Assembly (NCBI GenBank): GCA_024699855.1
Contig: JAMPIQ010000001.1
Location: forward strand, 3,720,001 to 3,784,000
DNA length: 64,000 bases
Direction: 5' to 3'
From: Aphelenchoides besseyi
Taxonomy: Eukaryota > Nematoda > Chromadorea > Rhabditida > Aphelenchoididae
Position numbers and translations under genes: made by a program. The notes beneath the pieces are model-generated. The model ran no database searches and had not been told where the DNA came from. It was given only the letters and a program-made list of their open reading frames with translations. Shown here piece by piece: positions 1 to 11,600 of the stretch (positions are counted from its first letter, which is position 1; each line of letters starts with the position of its first letter).

Positions 1-553
1 AAATAGCTAGTTTTTACAAATCAAACGAATCAGAAAAGAATCATCGATGTTTTTTATAGGGTTGCGCATTTCTCACTTATTGTCATCGAGAGTCGGCTGT
101 CAAATGTCAAGCAGCATTACATGACAACAAAACATTGCCGGGGGTAAGTGAACGGTTGAGGTCAGAAACAAATTTGGGGAAGACGCGTCAATCACTCGTT
201 AGAATGAAAGAAATTTGGAATGAGTTAGATGGTTGAGTGCATGAGTAGAAACGAGTGCACCGTACGCATCGTTGAATGAAGAAAATCGACGAACGAAATG
301 AAAGCGCGAGGACATGGACAGCAATTTGCTTTCTACGTCTTCCGGTTGCCCTACGAATGCCAAGTTGGCCGTAAGGTCCGAGTGAGAAGCGGCAGTCTAC
401 CGCAATCGTGCACTTTAAAATACGTTCCACATTTCACTGTCATTTGGACGAGTTGTGTTGTGTGAGAGTCGAATTTACTTTCGCTTCTGAACTCGAAGCT
501 CAGCGAATCAACCTAAAGATGTCAAAGAGTTTCTCATAATTTGTTATTTGTAG
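1..553 (+). other. Probable intron upstream of the first visible CELF exon
   Basis: No convincing coding exon is visible. The stretch ends in a pyrimidine-rich acceptor (tttgtag) directly before the exon at 554. In CELF proteins the residues encoded at 554 follow RRM1, so this is best read as the intron between RRM1 exons outside the window and the RRM2 exon. It could instead hold the promoter or a trans-splice acceptor of a short isoform. Confidence 0.5.
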
Positions 554-2832
554 ATGAACAGAGCGATGCAGGTGAAACCCGCAGATTCCGAGAGTCGTTC
601 CAGTTCACCAAAAGCAAACGAAGATCGAAAACTGTTCGTTGGCATGTTATCCAAACAACAAACTGAGGACGATGTTCGAACAATGTTTCAAGTGTTTGGT
701 CGCATTGAAGAGGTTACTGTATTGAGAGGAGCTGATGGCGTATCAAAGGTGATTTCATTTGATGTTATATATTTTCAGTTGTCTTTATAAGCATTTTGCA
801 TTTAAATCTCTGTACTGTCTATTGTTGGGAATATCCAACTCTAACATTTTCCTTGTCCGTAAGCAGAATTCGGTAATTGCATCCTTCTGAAAGTAGTCGC
901 GGTCTCTATTTTGCCAAATTCAATGGCCAACGACTCAAACGATGCATCCAAAGCATCGTAAATTTCCGCCACTTCAATTTGTTGTAATGAGAAACTGAAA
1001 GCAACAAAGCGTGTGATTACCGCAAATCTTATAAATATACTTTCAGGGCTGTGCGTTTGTAAAATTCACTCAATCAAGTGATGCACAACGCGCGATTGTC
1101 GCCTTACATGGAAGCCAAACCATGAAGGGTGCTTCCTCATCACTGGTCGTCAAATTGGCGGACACCGAGAAAGAACGACAGTTACGACGAATCCAACAAA
1201 TGGCAACACAACTCAACATCATTAATCCACTGTTGTCAGCTAGTCAAATTGGAATCTATGGCCAGAATACGCCCGTTGTTACTGCTCAACAATTTCCACA
1301 ACTAAACGTAACTAACAAAGTAAAATCGTGTAATCCTTGTTCAGCTTTTGCAACAACAACAAAACGCACAATTGGCTGTAGTCGCTGCCAGCGCGCAAAA
1401 TCCCGCCGGCTATCTTCCGATGTCAATATCTCAGCCGTTGGCTTCAACTAACGGATTGCTTGGACATGCTCAACCAGCTTCAAATCTCGTCGCAGTCCAA
1501 CAAGCGGTTCAAGCAGCTGCAGTTCAACAACAAATTCAACAGCAACAACTCGGTCTGACAGCCATTCCCGCCTCCTCAAATGCATTAAGTGCCTTAGCTG
1601 CACAACAACAAGGTTAGTCAATGAGCGTGATAGCAATTTTCTTTCTGATGATTTAGCAGCGGTTTTTGCTACGCCGACATCGACGACTGTTGCAACTAAC
1701 GGATCGATATCGCCGGTCGCTGCGTTGGGTGTTAATGCGAGCTACAATCAATTGTTAACATACGACCAACCGACTTGTAAGTTTCAATAGACATACTAAC
1801 AAATGGGAAAATATTAATGTCGATGAAATCAACGGTGTTTCGTGTGTTCATAAATGTTCTTTTGCACCATGTGAAATTATTGGATGCTATATTATCGCTT
1901 GGCATTTTCTCCTTATGGCCAATAGTCGTGATCACATTTTGAGTTTCATTGTCGTAATCTCTAAATCGGTCACGTTGTTCAAATGCAATATCCGAAAAAG
2001 ATTGACAGTTTTTTGAGTTTGTACTCAATTCCAGCAACCGCCATCTACACTCAAGCGTACAATCACATCTTGGCGTCTCAACAGCAACAACAACAAACTC
2101 AACAAGCACTGGCAGCAGCTCAAGCAGCGGCCGGAATCTCCGGGTTTCTTCAAGCTGGAATCACGCAAAAAGAAGGTGAGTGGAAGAGAGCGATCACTGA
2201 AGTCATCTTTAAACTTCGATTTCCGTAACTGAGTAGTTGAGATTATTTTGATTGTCAGTGAAATGTTGTTTGTACGTCGTTTTATTTGCAGTCCTTGGTC
2301 CCGACGGCTCCAATCTGTTTATCTATCATCTACCGCAGGAGTTCGGCGATGCGGAGCTAACGCAAATGTTTTCGCCGTTCGGCAACGTGATCAGCTCGAA
2401 GGTTTTCATCGATCGAGCAACCAACCAATCCAAATGTTTTGGTAAGACATCTTTCAATGATCAATCGTTTCGTTAGCGCAGTCGAAATTGAGTGCGGTGA
2501 AAATTAAACTCGTTCGTTTATTTTTGTATCGCCGCTTGAATTCCCGTTTTTGAGACAGAAAACAATTTCGAATTTCAATGTGATCGATCGTTGCGTTTTG
2601 TGCAAAACTTTTGTCGTATCGAAAACTTCGTTTCATGGCACGAGTTAACAGATTTCGATAGCAAAGGGCTGTTTTGTTGTTGTAGTCGATGGATGGCTTT
2701 CCGTTTTCAGGTTTTGTTTCGTACGACAATCCGACGTCGGCGATGGCGGCAATTCAGTCGATGAATGGATTTCAAATTGGAATGAAACGTCTGAAGGTCC
2801 AGTTGAAGCGACCACGTGACAAACCCTACTAG
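554..2832 (+). CDS. CELF/BRUNOL (ETR-1-like) RNA-binding protein, 5' end cut by window
   Basis: The product is a nuclear/cytoplasmic regulator of splicing and mRNA stability that binds GU-rich RNA. Exons read as 554-748, 1047-1307, 1345-1612, 1657-1776, 2035-2175, 2292-2441 and 2711-2832, all joining in frame with GT-AG ends. The first two exons encode RRM2 (RNP2-like KLFVGML, RNP1-like GCAFVKF). A long Gln/Ala-rich linker with several poly-Q runs follows. The last two exons encode RRM3 ([16 protein letters not shown]), ending with the family-typical [12 protein letters not shown] and a stop at 2830. RRM1 is not in the window. The Met at 554 aligns with an internal Met of CELF proteins just after RRM1, so it is probably not the true start, although a short isoform starting there cannot be excluded. 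Family assignment is firm; the exact orthologue is not determined. Confidence 0.92.
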
Positions 2833-3817
2833 TCATTCTTTTCGTTTAACCCGCTGATCTCGATTCCAGAGATTCTAGCCAATTCGTCTTTTCAGTAGTG
2901 AATGTTTTCCATGAAATTTTCTAACGTTCGACTTCGGACAACAGCAAATTTAGATCGTGTTTTGACGTCCTTTTCTCGTAATTTTCTTTCGGTTTTATAG
3001 CTCTTTAAACGGCATTTAGTTTTGATCGCATTCATTCACGTTTTTGCATTGAATTTACGTTATTTCTCGTGTTTACGTAGATTGCCGTTGATTCTCTTTC
3101 GACACATGAATTCTGGTGCTTGATGGTCGTAAGTAACGTGGTCGGTCTCGTTCGAACAGCACCGTCGGTTTGTCTGTGGTCATTTGGGCTCAAATTTAAA
3201 TCTTATAGTGTGCATGGAATGCATACGATTAAACTGAAAAGTTTTAGATTCTTTTCCATGTGCTCTTGATCGACGTTATTTCGCATTCCCCGAACATGTT
3301 TTTCAATAATTATCTTCTTATTTTGCTATTAACTGCGGCACCAAATCCTTATATTGAAGTCACTTGTTCGTTCGAGAAATGAAACATGACTTTGATCGCT
3401 CTATAAGTCTACTTATTCAACCTTTTTCTATTTGTGCCATAAATGCCCGTCTGGTACTCTCACCGTTCTACATACTTCATGGAACATTCCAAGAGAGTGA
3501 TGATCTCAAGTGTACAGAAAACTTTTTTAGCACTAAATTTTCTACTTAACCTTATTCTTTTCTTTGTTATTCACCGGTTTTCAAGGTCTGTTTTTGCTAA
3601 TAAAGAAGCAAGATGGAAATTAAGTTTATTGGATCACAAGGACAACAACGTGTGCCGTTGGAGATTGGCTTCTGAAGTCACGGTTTTGGGAGAAAAAAGC
3701 AAGGAAAGTACTTGAAGTCGAATTGATTGTTAACGCGTGTGTCGAACTTCGAAATTGTTAGAACGAAAAGGCAAATTAGAACTGAGGGATGTTATAAACG
3801 GCGTTCTTTGGAACAGT
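2833..3817. other. Convergent intergenic region
   Basis: This holds the 3' flanks of the CELF gene (+) and the transgelin gene (-). It is AT-rich, with short spurious ORFs that lack domain similarity. I see no RNA gene or repeat. Confidence 0.5.
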
Positions 3818-4513
3818 TTACGGATGCGACAATCCTTTGGCTTCCAACTGAAAACAAACTCATTAATTGAGCCTGGGATGTTTAAAGTTCAAACTTACCA
3901 CACGTCCGAGAGACAAGAGGGTCATTGTAACGGAGTAAAGATCCCGTTGCTATAATCATTTGGTTACTGCACATCGGCGGAATGGCAATCTTACCTCGAA
4001 CAGATCAACACTTTGGAAAGTTTCTTCTGAAAAGTTCGTTTCGTAAGAGGATTGGAATTCACTTTAATGTACCAGTTGGAACTCCTTGTTGTTTGGCGAA
4101 TTCAACGAAAGAGTTGATGTTCTCCATGCACGCAAAGTTGGAGATTGGTTTTTGAATTTTCTTGATGCTGTTTGGCACGATGGCATTGGCAGCCTACAGA
4201 AACACTAAAGTCAAGAATAAGGATGAAAGAGTTTTACCTTGCACAAAAGAGTACCGTCTTTCAACAGCTAAACTCATCGTCTATTAGTGATAGACGTGAT
4301 GTTTCTTACTCGATAGAAGTTTTCACGATCTCCAGCGGTCGAGATGTTTTCACCGCTCAATTTCTTGATCCACTTCAACAACAACTCGGCTTCTTGTTCG
4401 TTGAATTTCGAGGCTTGCTGAAAACAGTTTCCGTCAAATTACTTAGCAAAATGACAACATACTTTGGCCATAACCGAGAAGCCAATTCCTCCGGCAGTTT
4501 GTCGAGACGACAT
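3818..4513 (-). CDS. Transgelin/calponin-like small actin-binding protein
   Basis: Seven short exons on the minus strand join in frame: 4513-4463, 4417-4310, 4267-4238, 4193-4073, 4026-3995, 3949-3899 and 3847-3818, with GT-AG introns of about 30-60 bp. The roughly 141-residue product starts [17 protein letters not shown] and then runs through one calponin-homology domain. Landmarks are [52 protein letters not shown] and LLSLGR. Family members bundle or bind actin filaments. The protein stops soon after the CH domain, so the C-terminal calponin-like repeat common in transgelins is not seen. Most of its exons are too short to show up as long ORFs. CH domain identity is clear; the exact orthologue (muscle protein 20/transgelin type) is inferred. 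Confidence 0.87.
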
Positions 4514-5445
4514 TTTGTATTGTGGGAATGAACTGAAAGACGAGAATAATGAATGCGTACGGTAATGCACGGATTGTTATAAAACATGTTAATTAAAAAA
4601 GTTAATGGTCTGTGGACTGCGCTTCAGAGGCCGACTGAAAGTTTTGGTGGCAAAGAGGTGAATCTCCTGAATCCTCAAATCGAACCGCCCACGGACGTTT
4701 TGCTGATCGTTTTCGGCTGTTCAACGGCTCTTCCACACTTCGAAGGCCTGGACGTTAAAATCTGGACCGCCTTTGACCGCCCACGTTCGATTAGTGTGTT
4801 GCTTAACCTCAAAGGGACGATCTTTTTTTGTTTAGATCTCTTCGAATGTTCAGTTCGAGAAGCTTCTTCGTTGCCATTAGCAGTTGTCAGCTGTTTTTGT
4901 TTTTGCTCTCTTTCGTTGCGATTTTGGGGCGGTCGCTGACCGAACAGAAATTATGGCCTTCTTGCTCTTAGGTCGAAGATTGATCGGATTCGAAAGAGCG
5001 GCCACTTGAAATTTTTGTGTGGAAATTAACACGTTAAACGAGACAGATGATTCACACTGAAACTTTACAGCAACGTTTGGACAACAAAAACTTGAAACCT
5101 TCCAGATGTCAATCTACGTCATTGATTTGTCCGATGAGTAACATCGTCTGCAGTTTCGAAATGAACTTGAACGTCAACAGAGTTGGGATTTTTGTAGGAC
5201 AATTTCCGATAATACAAAGATCGATGTTGATTCGTTCAACGATTTGATCATTTGAACTTCTTATCACTCAATTTCTGCAAACAATCAAAGGACTTAACAT
5301 CGTTCTAAAAACGACTCTACTCGATTCGTGTCCTTTAATAAGCCGTAAGAAAGAAGTAATTGGACGATTCCAGTGCTTATCAGTCGTTGGTTGGTGTATA
5401 AGAACGTTGAGTACAATAACAGGAATAAACGTCCCTCGGGCTAAA
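4514..5445. other. Divergent promoter region between transgelin and saposin genes
   Basis: There are no convincing exons in this 0.9 kb. It separates the transgelin gene (-) from the first saposin-like gene (+) and should hold both promoters. A TATA-like box for the saposin gene lies at 5397-5402. Confidence 0.45.
5397..5402 (+). promoter_or_regulatory. TATA-like box of saposin-like gene 1
   Basis: TATAAG lies 49 bp before the start codon at 5446. The second saposin gene has a matching TATAAAA 43 bp before its ATG, so the pair looks like a promoter arrangement kept after tandem duplication. Confidence 0.5.
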
Positions 5446-5863
5446 ATGCGATCGTTTATTTTGTGTCTGCTCTTCATCTCGGTTGCCTTCGCGTTGGTCA
5501 AAGATTCGATCGTTAAAACAGAGAAATCCGAAAGCTTGTTGAGTCCAGATGTCCGATCGAACAAATTCAAATTGCTCTGTTCGCCATGTAAAAAGTTCTT
5601 TAATGCCTTGAAAAAAGATTTGCCCGACATCTCAGTCGTCACAGAAGCTGTTTTGGAAGAGATTGTTAACGTAAGTTGACGAAGTGAATTGTGATAGGCA
5701 AAATTTGCAGACTGAATGTGAAACTCTCGACTTTATTCCCTTCCTCGACAAGATCTGCGACGAGATTTTAGACAAGAGCCTCGACAAACTGTTCGACCTG
5801 ATTGTTCGACAAGACAAGAAAATCCATCCGGATCACGATTGTCAAGCAATTCGTTTCTGTTAG
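5446..5863 (+). CDS. Saposin-like (SapB) secreted peptide 1
   Basis: Two exons (5446-5670, 5711-5863) encode about 125 residues. An N-terminal signal peptide (MRSFILCLLFISVAFAL) is followed by a short propeptide-like stretch and one saposin-B domain. The six cysteines follow the family spacing: LCSPC, then C in TECET, KICDE, DHDC and a terminal RFC just before the stop. Such proteins bind or perforate lipid membranes; in nematodes many are gut antimicrobial or digestive caenopores. The intron falls inside the SapB domain at the same place as in the neighbouring copy at 6177, showing tandem duplication. The precise role is inferred from the family only. Confidence 0.85.
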
Positions 5864-6133
5864 TTCTCAACAGCTGTATATTCCAATAATCGATGATATC
5901 ACCGAAATATATTGGCATTTCAATTATGAACATTTGCAGTGACCTTCAAACTTATCAACCAAAACAATAAACTTTGAATAAACAAATTTCACGATAACCT
6001 TTAAATCTCTTGTCTTAATTGAAAAAGACAAGTGAGTACAATGATATTTCAACGCCATATGCTGCAGTTGATACTGTGACTTCTGCACACCACTCACGAG
6101 AAGCATATCAACACTAAAATGTCGTTGCTTACG

Positions 6134-6140
6134 TATAAAA
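6134..6140 (+). promoter_or_regulatory. TATA box of saposin-like gene 2
   Basis: TATAAAA lies 43 bp upstream of the ATG at 6177, matching the spacing seen for the first saposin gene. Confidence 0.55.
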
Positions 6141-6176
6141 CGACTTAAAGTCGCTACGAATGATCAGTCTTCTAAA

Positions 6177-6537
6177 ATGCGAGCAGTTTCTATCTTTCTT
6201 ATCTCGATTTTCTTGATCCCATTGGCTGCTAGTCGCTTCTATGATTCTCAAAAAGGCCAATGGTGTACTATGTGCATCAAATTCTTCGAGCTCCTCAACC
6301 TCGAGATTCCACAAATCGCGCATTTGAGTGAAGAGATTTTGGTGGAGCAAATCAACGTAAGCGATTAACGTCTCTCAGTTCATCGAAATTGGCTTTCAGA
6401 ATACTTGTAAGAAATACGACATTCCAGCCCAAATGTGCGAGATGGCAGTCAACGAAGTGAAGAGTTTGTACGATATCATTATTGCTCAAGAGAAAATCAA
6501 TCCAAAAGTTCTTTGTCGCTCTCTGCGCATGTGTTAA
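6177..6537 (+). CDS. Saposin-like (SapB) secreted peptide 2
   Basis: Two exons (6177-6356, 6400-6537) encode about 105 residues. There is a hydrophobic signal peptide (MRAVSIFLISIFLIPLAAS) and one six-cysteine SapB domain (WCTMC; NTCKKY; QMCEM; VLCRSLRMC, then stop). It lies about 310 bp downstream of the first saposin gene on the same strand. Intron position and the C-terminal Cys-stop are shared with it, but the sequence has diverged strongly and the pro-segment is shorter. A lipid-binding or pore-forming role follows from the family; no specific target can be read from sequence. Confidence 0.85.
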
Positions 6538-6659
6538 ACCACTTGTTATACGACAGCCCAATAAGTTGATCAGTTTTGTCAAAATGTCTATTAAATACAA
6601 AAACAATAAACACGTCAAAGCAGCTGAGATCAATTTATCCGAACTCATTCATTACTTGT

Positions 6660-7963
6660 CTAACAATCACTTCTAAACCCGCCGATGTTTCTTTGCAAGT
6701 CGGCAAAAGCCAATGAGGCTGAAAACAAAGTCTCAATTAGCAATAGAATGATAGTGGTTACCTTCATTTGAAAAGCGAAAGATGTTCTCAATTCGGGCGG
6801 CAATTCAATGACATAAACGTATTTGGTTTTTGTGTTCAATTTGATCCAATCGATCATTCCGCCAGTTGCCGGAATACCAAACAGATCAACGCCGGTTCCA
6901 ACTCGGTATTCATTTTCTCCATAGACATCGGTGATTGCAGATGCTGCGCGTAAAGCAACGTTTTTCTTAAGTCAACAGATAAAACCTTTGAATCGATCTT
7001 ACGAGATCTTGATAGTCGTCGGGATAAGTTTTTCGCGCAAAGTTGTAAGGCAAGATGAAGAATTGGCCGTGAGTGTGCAAACTAATCACCGCCTGAACAT
7101 TACCATTGATTTCGGGACTCAAAAAGAAATCTCGAATTGCGATAGTTTCGGGTTCACTGTAATTAAAACTAAACCAATTGTTAATGAAATAAAACCTGAA
7201 CGGAAACGGTCCTTGATATTCATCACTACACGGGTTATTAAACGGATAGTTGGTTTGACGAAACGCAACATCAAAGTTTCGGTTCAGGTCAACACCTTCG
7301 CAACATGTGTCGATACGTTTGTAAGTCGTGTAACCGCTACAGTTCACTGGAGCTCGGTTTTTACGCCATTGTCTCACCTGCAATACAAGACTAAATAAAA
7401 GGTATTTGAAAACGACATACTGTATCATTAGGTGAAGTCTTTGAGAACACAAGACCATCAGGATTTATCACAGGGAATATATAAATGTTGAGTTTGTTAA
7501 TGTACGATGTTATTCGCTCGTTGTTTCCATAGCCAGAAAGCAACAAATCAATGAAATAGACAGCGACCTAAAAAGCCCTTTCAATTCGTGTATTTGTTTC
7601 TTTTTTACTTGACCACTTGGCCATTCTCTGCTGTGCATTATGCCATCAATCCACACTCCCGGTTTGTTTTGATCTTCAACTGAACTTCCAATCTGAAACG
7701 ATTGACAGTATTGAACTTGTTGTTCTACAAAATTTTGCCTTTAATCCTATCAGCGGTCGTCCTTCTCTTGACTTTCCGATCGTTTTCAACTTTGCAATTT
7801 TAGGAAACTGTTTTGCTGCGGATCTCAAATACGATTCGTATTCGTTCCAGTCTTGGTATCTCTCGAAATTGAACTCTCCAGCCACAGCACGACGAGCAGC
7901 AGAAACGAAGTTCGTCAGACAAATTGTGGCAATTAGCCATAACGTCCATCTAAATTGTCTCCA
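6660..7963 (-). CDS. M14 zinc carboxypeptidase, secreted, apparently without propeptide
   Basis: Exons on the minus strand assemble into a pancreatic-type metallocarboxypeptidase that removes C-terminal residues from peptides. Zinc ligands are visible in GIMHSREW (HxxE) and SLHTHG. The substrate-binding DLNRNFD motif, the GTGVDLFGIPATGGMIDW segment and the catalytic Glu in VYVIELPPE are present. The stop is at 6660-6662. Upstream the frame is open to 7963 and encodes a hydrophobic leader (LWLIATICLTNFVSAA) followed directly by the catalytic domain, with no obvious activation propeptide. No in-frame ATG was found before the leader, so a short upstream exon must carry the start. The intron after GLK uses a GC donor instead of GT. 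The gene lies tail-to-tail with saposin gene 2, about 120 bp away. Confidence 0.88.
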
Positions 7964-8610
7964 TTACTCGCAACTTCTTGTTCGCGCAGTTTAAGACAAA
8001 AAATAGGAATTGCGTGCGCATCACTTGTCATAAATTGCATCTATGATTGTGCAATTACTCTCTTCCATCGTAGCGGCGCCGTTCAACTTTTTCTTGCGAC
8101 TGAAAACTCGTTTCAACGTAACATCGTGTTTACAATCGAAAACAGAAAACTCAAATGGCATTTTTGTCCAAAAAAGAACCTACTTTTCGTTCCACATCAA
8201 AACTTGAGGGTCAACTACCAAGTATCCGAGTTCGAACACGAGTTCCTAACGAAAAAAGCCGATCGAACAAGTGAACTGATTTGTAACACAAACGATTCCA
8301 AATATCTTTGATATGTTTTATGATTGACGCTTTTCGAAAAAGTCTTACGCATGTAACTCATAAGTTAAGGTCCGCCCATCAACAGACAATGGATTTCGCT
8401 TGGTTCCAACTCACGCCCAAAATATCTCTCGCGATCAATTCGCAGCTTTTTGAGACTTGTTTATGTTAACAATAAGCAAAATTTTTACAATAAGCACCGG
8501 TTTTTATTAAGAGACTCGAAGAAGACAAGTGAGCGAAAAGAAGACGAGACAACAAATCCGAATTTTCAAGTTTTCAACGGTCGAATGGATTCGCTCAATC
8601 TGAAATGAAA
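7964..8610. other. Intergenic region, no gene seen
   Basis: This lies between the 5' end of the carboxypeptidase gene and the 3' end of the PAN-domain gene. It may contain the missing first exon of the carboxypeptidase; an ATG in a suitable position near 8069 (minus) could not be joined in frame with confidence. Confidence 0.35.
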
Positions 8611-11600
8611 TCAGTCAATTGGTAGTGGATGAGTAACGAACATCTGAGAAAGACGCTTGTGAAAGGCTTCTGCTTTTGTTAACACGACGTTGTTTTCTTG
8701 TAAGGTCGGTTTTCCTTCGGAGCTTATTATGAATTTGCGAACTGGTACTTTCGAACTTCTCCTTCGGTTTCCACTTCTTTTCAGTCCATTTTTGACTCCC
8801 TTCTCATCGACAACATAAACCTTCTTTTCATTTGTTGTCTAAAGATTGTTGTTTGATTTAAACGCTATATGAAACCTACAATCGCGCTCGATAACTCCGG
8901 CGGAATGGTCGTACGAAAATTTGTGCCAATATATTGAAGTGGAGGTCGAGTAACGTGAGTGCTTGTGTAGACTCTTGTTGTCTGCTAAACAACATTCCAT
9001 GAGATAAACAAACTGAATGATCAGTTTACTTTAAACGCAGTTCCGACTGGTGGCGCAATGGCACGTGGCATAAACGGACGATTTGCGACTCGTGGTGGTG
9101 TTTCGAGTTTGTTGTGTTGAAATGTGTTGGGATTCGATCTGCGCGGCAGTTCAAGTTGGGAATCCAAGCACGTCTCAAAAGAAGCGTAATCGACCAACTC
9201 ATCGGTTTCGTTCACAAAAAATTGCGGTGCTGTTTGACGACTCTGGGTGTTGAGAACGCAGTTATCTGTTCGTTCCTAAACCCGCAATGTTAAACGACTA
9301 AAACACTATCATGTAACCTCGTAGAAATACATGATCGATCGACATTCTCGCGTTGCAATGTAATCCGTAAAACACAACTCTAAGCATTCGATCAACGAAT
9401 TAGCTCTGAGCGCCTGTTTCGAGTAGCCGAGAAGTGTGTGTTGAGGTTGTCGTATAATCTGAAGGATATCGTACAAAGCTATTGAACTCAATCCTTACCG
9501 GATATCCGCGACAAAGATCAACCAAACTCTCTAAATTACTCCGATTGCTTTTAATCATAAAACGAAAACTTACGCGAAACACAAGACTTCTCGTAGTGAG
9601 TGAATCCCGACTCCGCTATGAGATGTCCGTTTCCATGAGTGTTTGTGCCTGCTCGATATCTAGAAAGCACAATTTTAAAATTTGAATAAAAACTCGAGTG
9701 TTTGTATTGGAATGTCAGTGAAAGAAAATTACATCAAACAACCATTCGAACGACCGTAGGTTGTTGAAGCACATTCGTACGGAATGTGACCTCGTGCCAA
9801 ATTCACTAAGCACGAGAAAACACATTCGGTTTCCGATGAATTCTGCAGCAACGGAACGACTCCAAAGTTTCGCAATCGGAATCCAATTGATTTCATGACT
9901 ACAACGTCTTGATCACTTTCGCAGCTATCCCGCGGTGCAATCACCACCGGCGATGTTCCGTTAGATCGTCGTTGATCTTCGCTTAGTTGGTGTGTGCTTT
10001 CGCGGTCGCTAAATCGTACAAAATGTGAACGAAATCAACGTCCAGCTTACTTTGAATCAACGAGAACAGAAAGTGGTGGTGTTTTCGTGAAGAATTGTTG
10101 ACTTAATCGCGACTTCCAACAATCCATAGCACGTCCATTCAACGGCTCGTAATAAGCAACTCCAGCATAACTGACGGTTCGTGCAGTTAGAGTGCCGTTT
10201 CGTTGATCGAATATGTCGCACATTCGCATGACTGATGAGTAGACTAAAGCACGACAAAACGGATGGCTGCAATCGAATATTATCAACTTTGCTCCGAATG
10301 CAAACTTACTGTCCACAAAAATTCACACATTGCTCTTCGGTATATCCCACGCGACGTTCCAACGGTAATGCCGAATTCAAAAGACAATTTCGAGCTCGTT
10401 TGAAACATCGTCGGATATTCGGACGATCGTCGGGATTCAAATCCGAAAACTCGTCGTCCATATCAACTACAATTTCTTCTTATTTCTCTCTAACGCTATG
10501 CTACACTTACCATGACAAAGTTGATCATCCCGTTGTGCATCTACATCGTCAAATGGCTCAACCTGAAGATCCATTTCTTTGTCTTTTTCAGCGGGAACCA
10601 ATTTTACAGCACCCAATCTGTAAGCGAGATTCAAGTCATGTTTTCAAACATCAACTAACCGTTTCGGAGCTGCCAATCCAATCGGAGACCAATGTAGCTG
10701 ATCGTTGTGCATCTTGAGTCCATCAGATATTCTCACATCATTCGTGTTTTCACTTCGAAATTTAACCAAACGAGAAGGCGTAGAAGTTGTTGGGGTGTCA
10801 AAGGTTGGAAGATGAAAAGCTGATGGTGGAATTGTGGGCACAGCATTTTTAAGAAAAGCTCGTGGCGTATGAACCAACGAAATTCGATTGTGAAATGGAC
10901 GTAAATGAACTGCTTTCGACATCGACAATTTGACTGGTGCTGGTACGAAAAAGTACGCCGCTTTGCTGCCACTGTTTTCACGAAGCGATTGTGAAGCGAA
11001 ACCTCGATCTTTTGGAGCATCTAAAAACAAATAGTCAAATGCTTGAGTATATTTAACATACCGAAATGTTTAATAAGTGGATCGGGATGTTTTACCAAAC
11101 TTGGCTGTCGAGGCGAAATCAACGAAAAACTGTTAGTTAAGTTCGCTGACGGACCGAAATTTGAGACGGCAAGTGGAGCAGCTGATGCATAAACAGGGAC
11201 ATTTGGATTAAATGCAACTGAAGTGGTGGGTTCTCGACCAAAATTCCCGTGTTTAATTCGTTGATCAATAAACGGTCCTTTAGCAATAGTATTGTAATCA
11301 GCGACCGTTGTTCGAACGGAAGGAGTAGAAACATCGATCGTCGAAGGTGGTCGGGTAGTCGCGAGAGTATGAGCCGAATACTCGTCTTTTGCATTTTTTG
11401 TTGATCCACGAGGAAGCAATGAAGCAGTGAAATACGGAGTTGTTGTCGTTATGAATGGTGTTGAAGTACTTGAAATCAATTGTTCGGGCGTGTATCCCGG
11501 CGGTAAAGAGGAAAGACCAATTCCAGGTGGTCCATTCGGTTGATCGAATCCCGGTGGTGCAATTCGTTCGGAAGACACCTTTCGATTGAGAACAGAAGAA

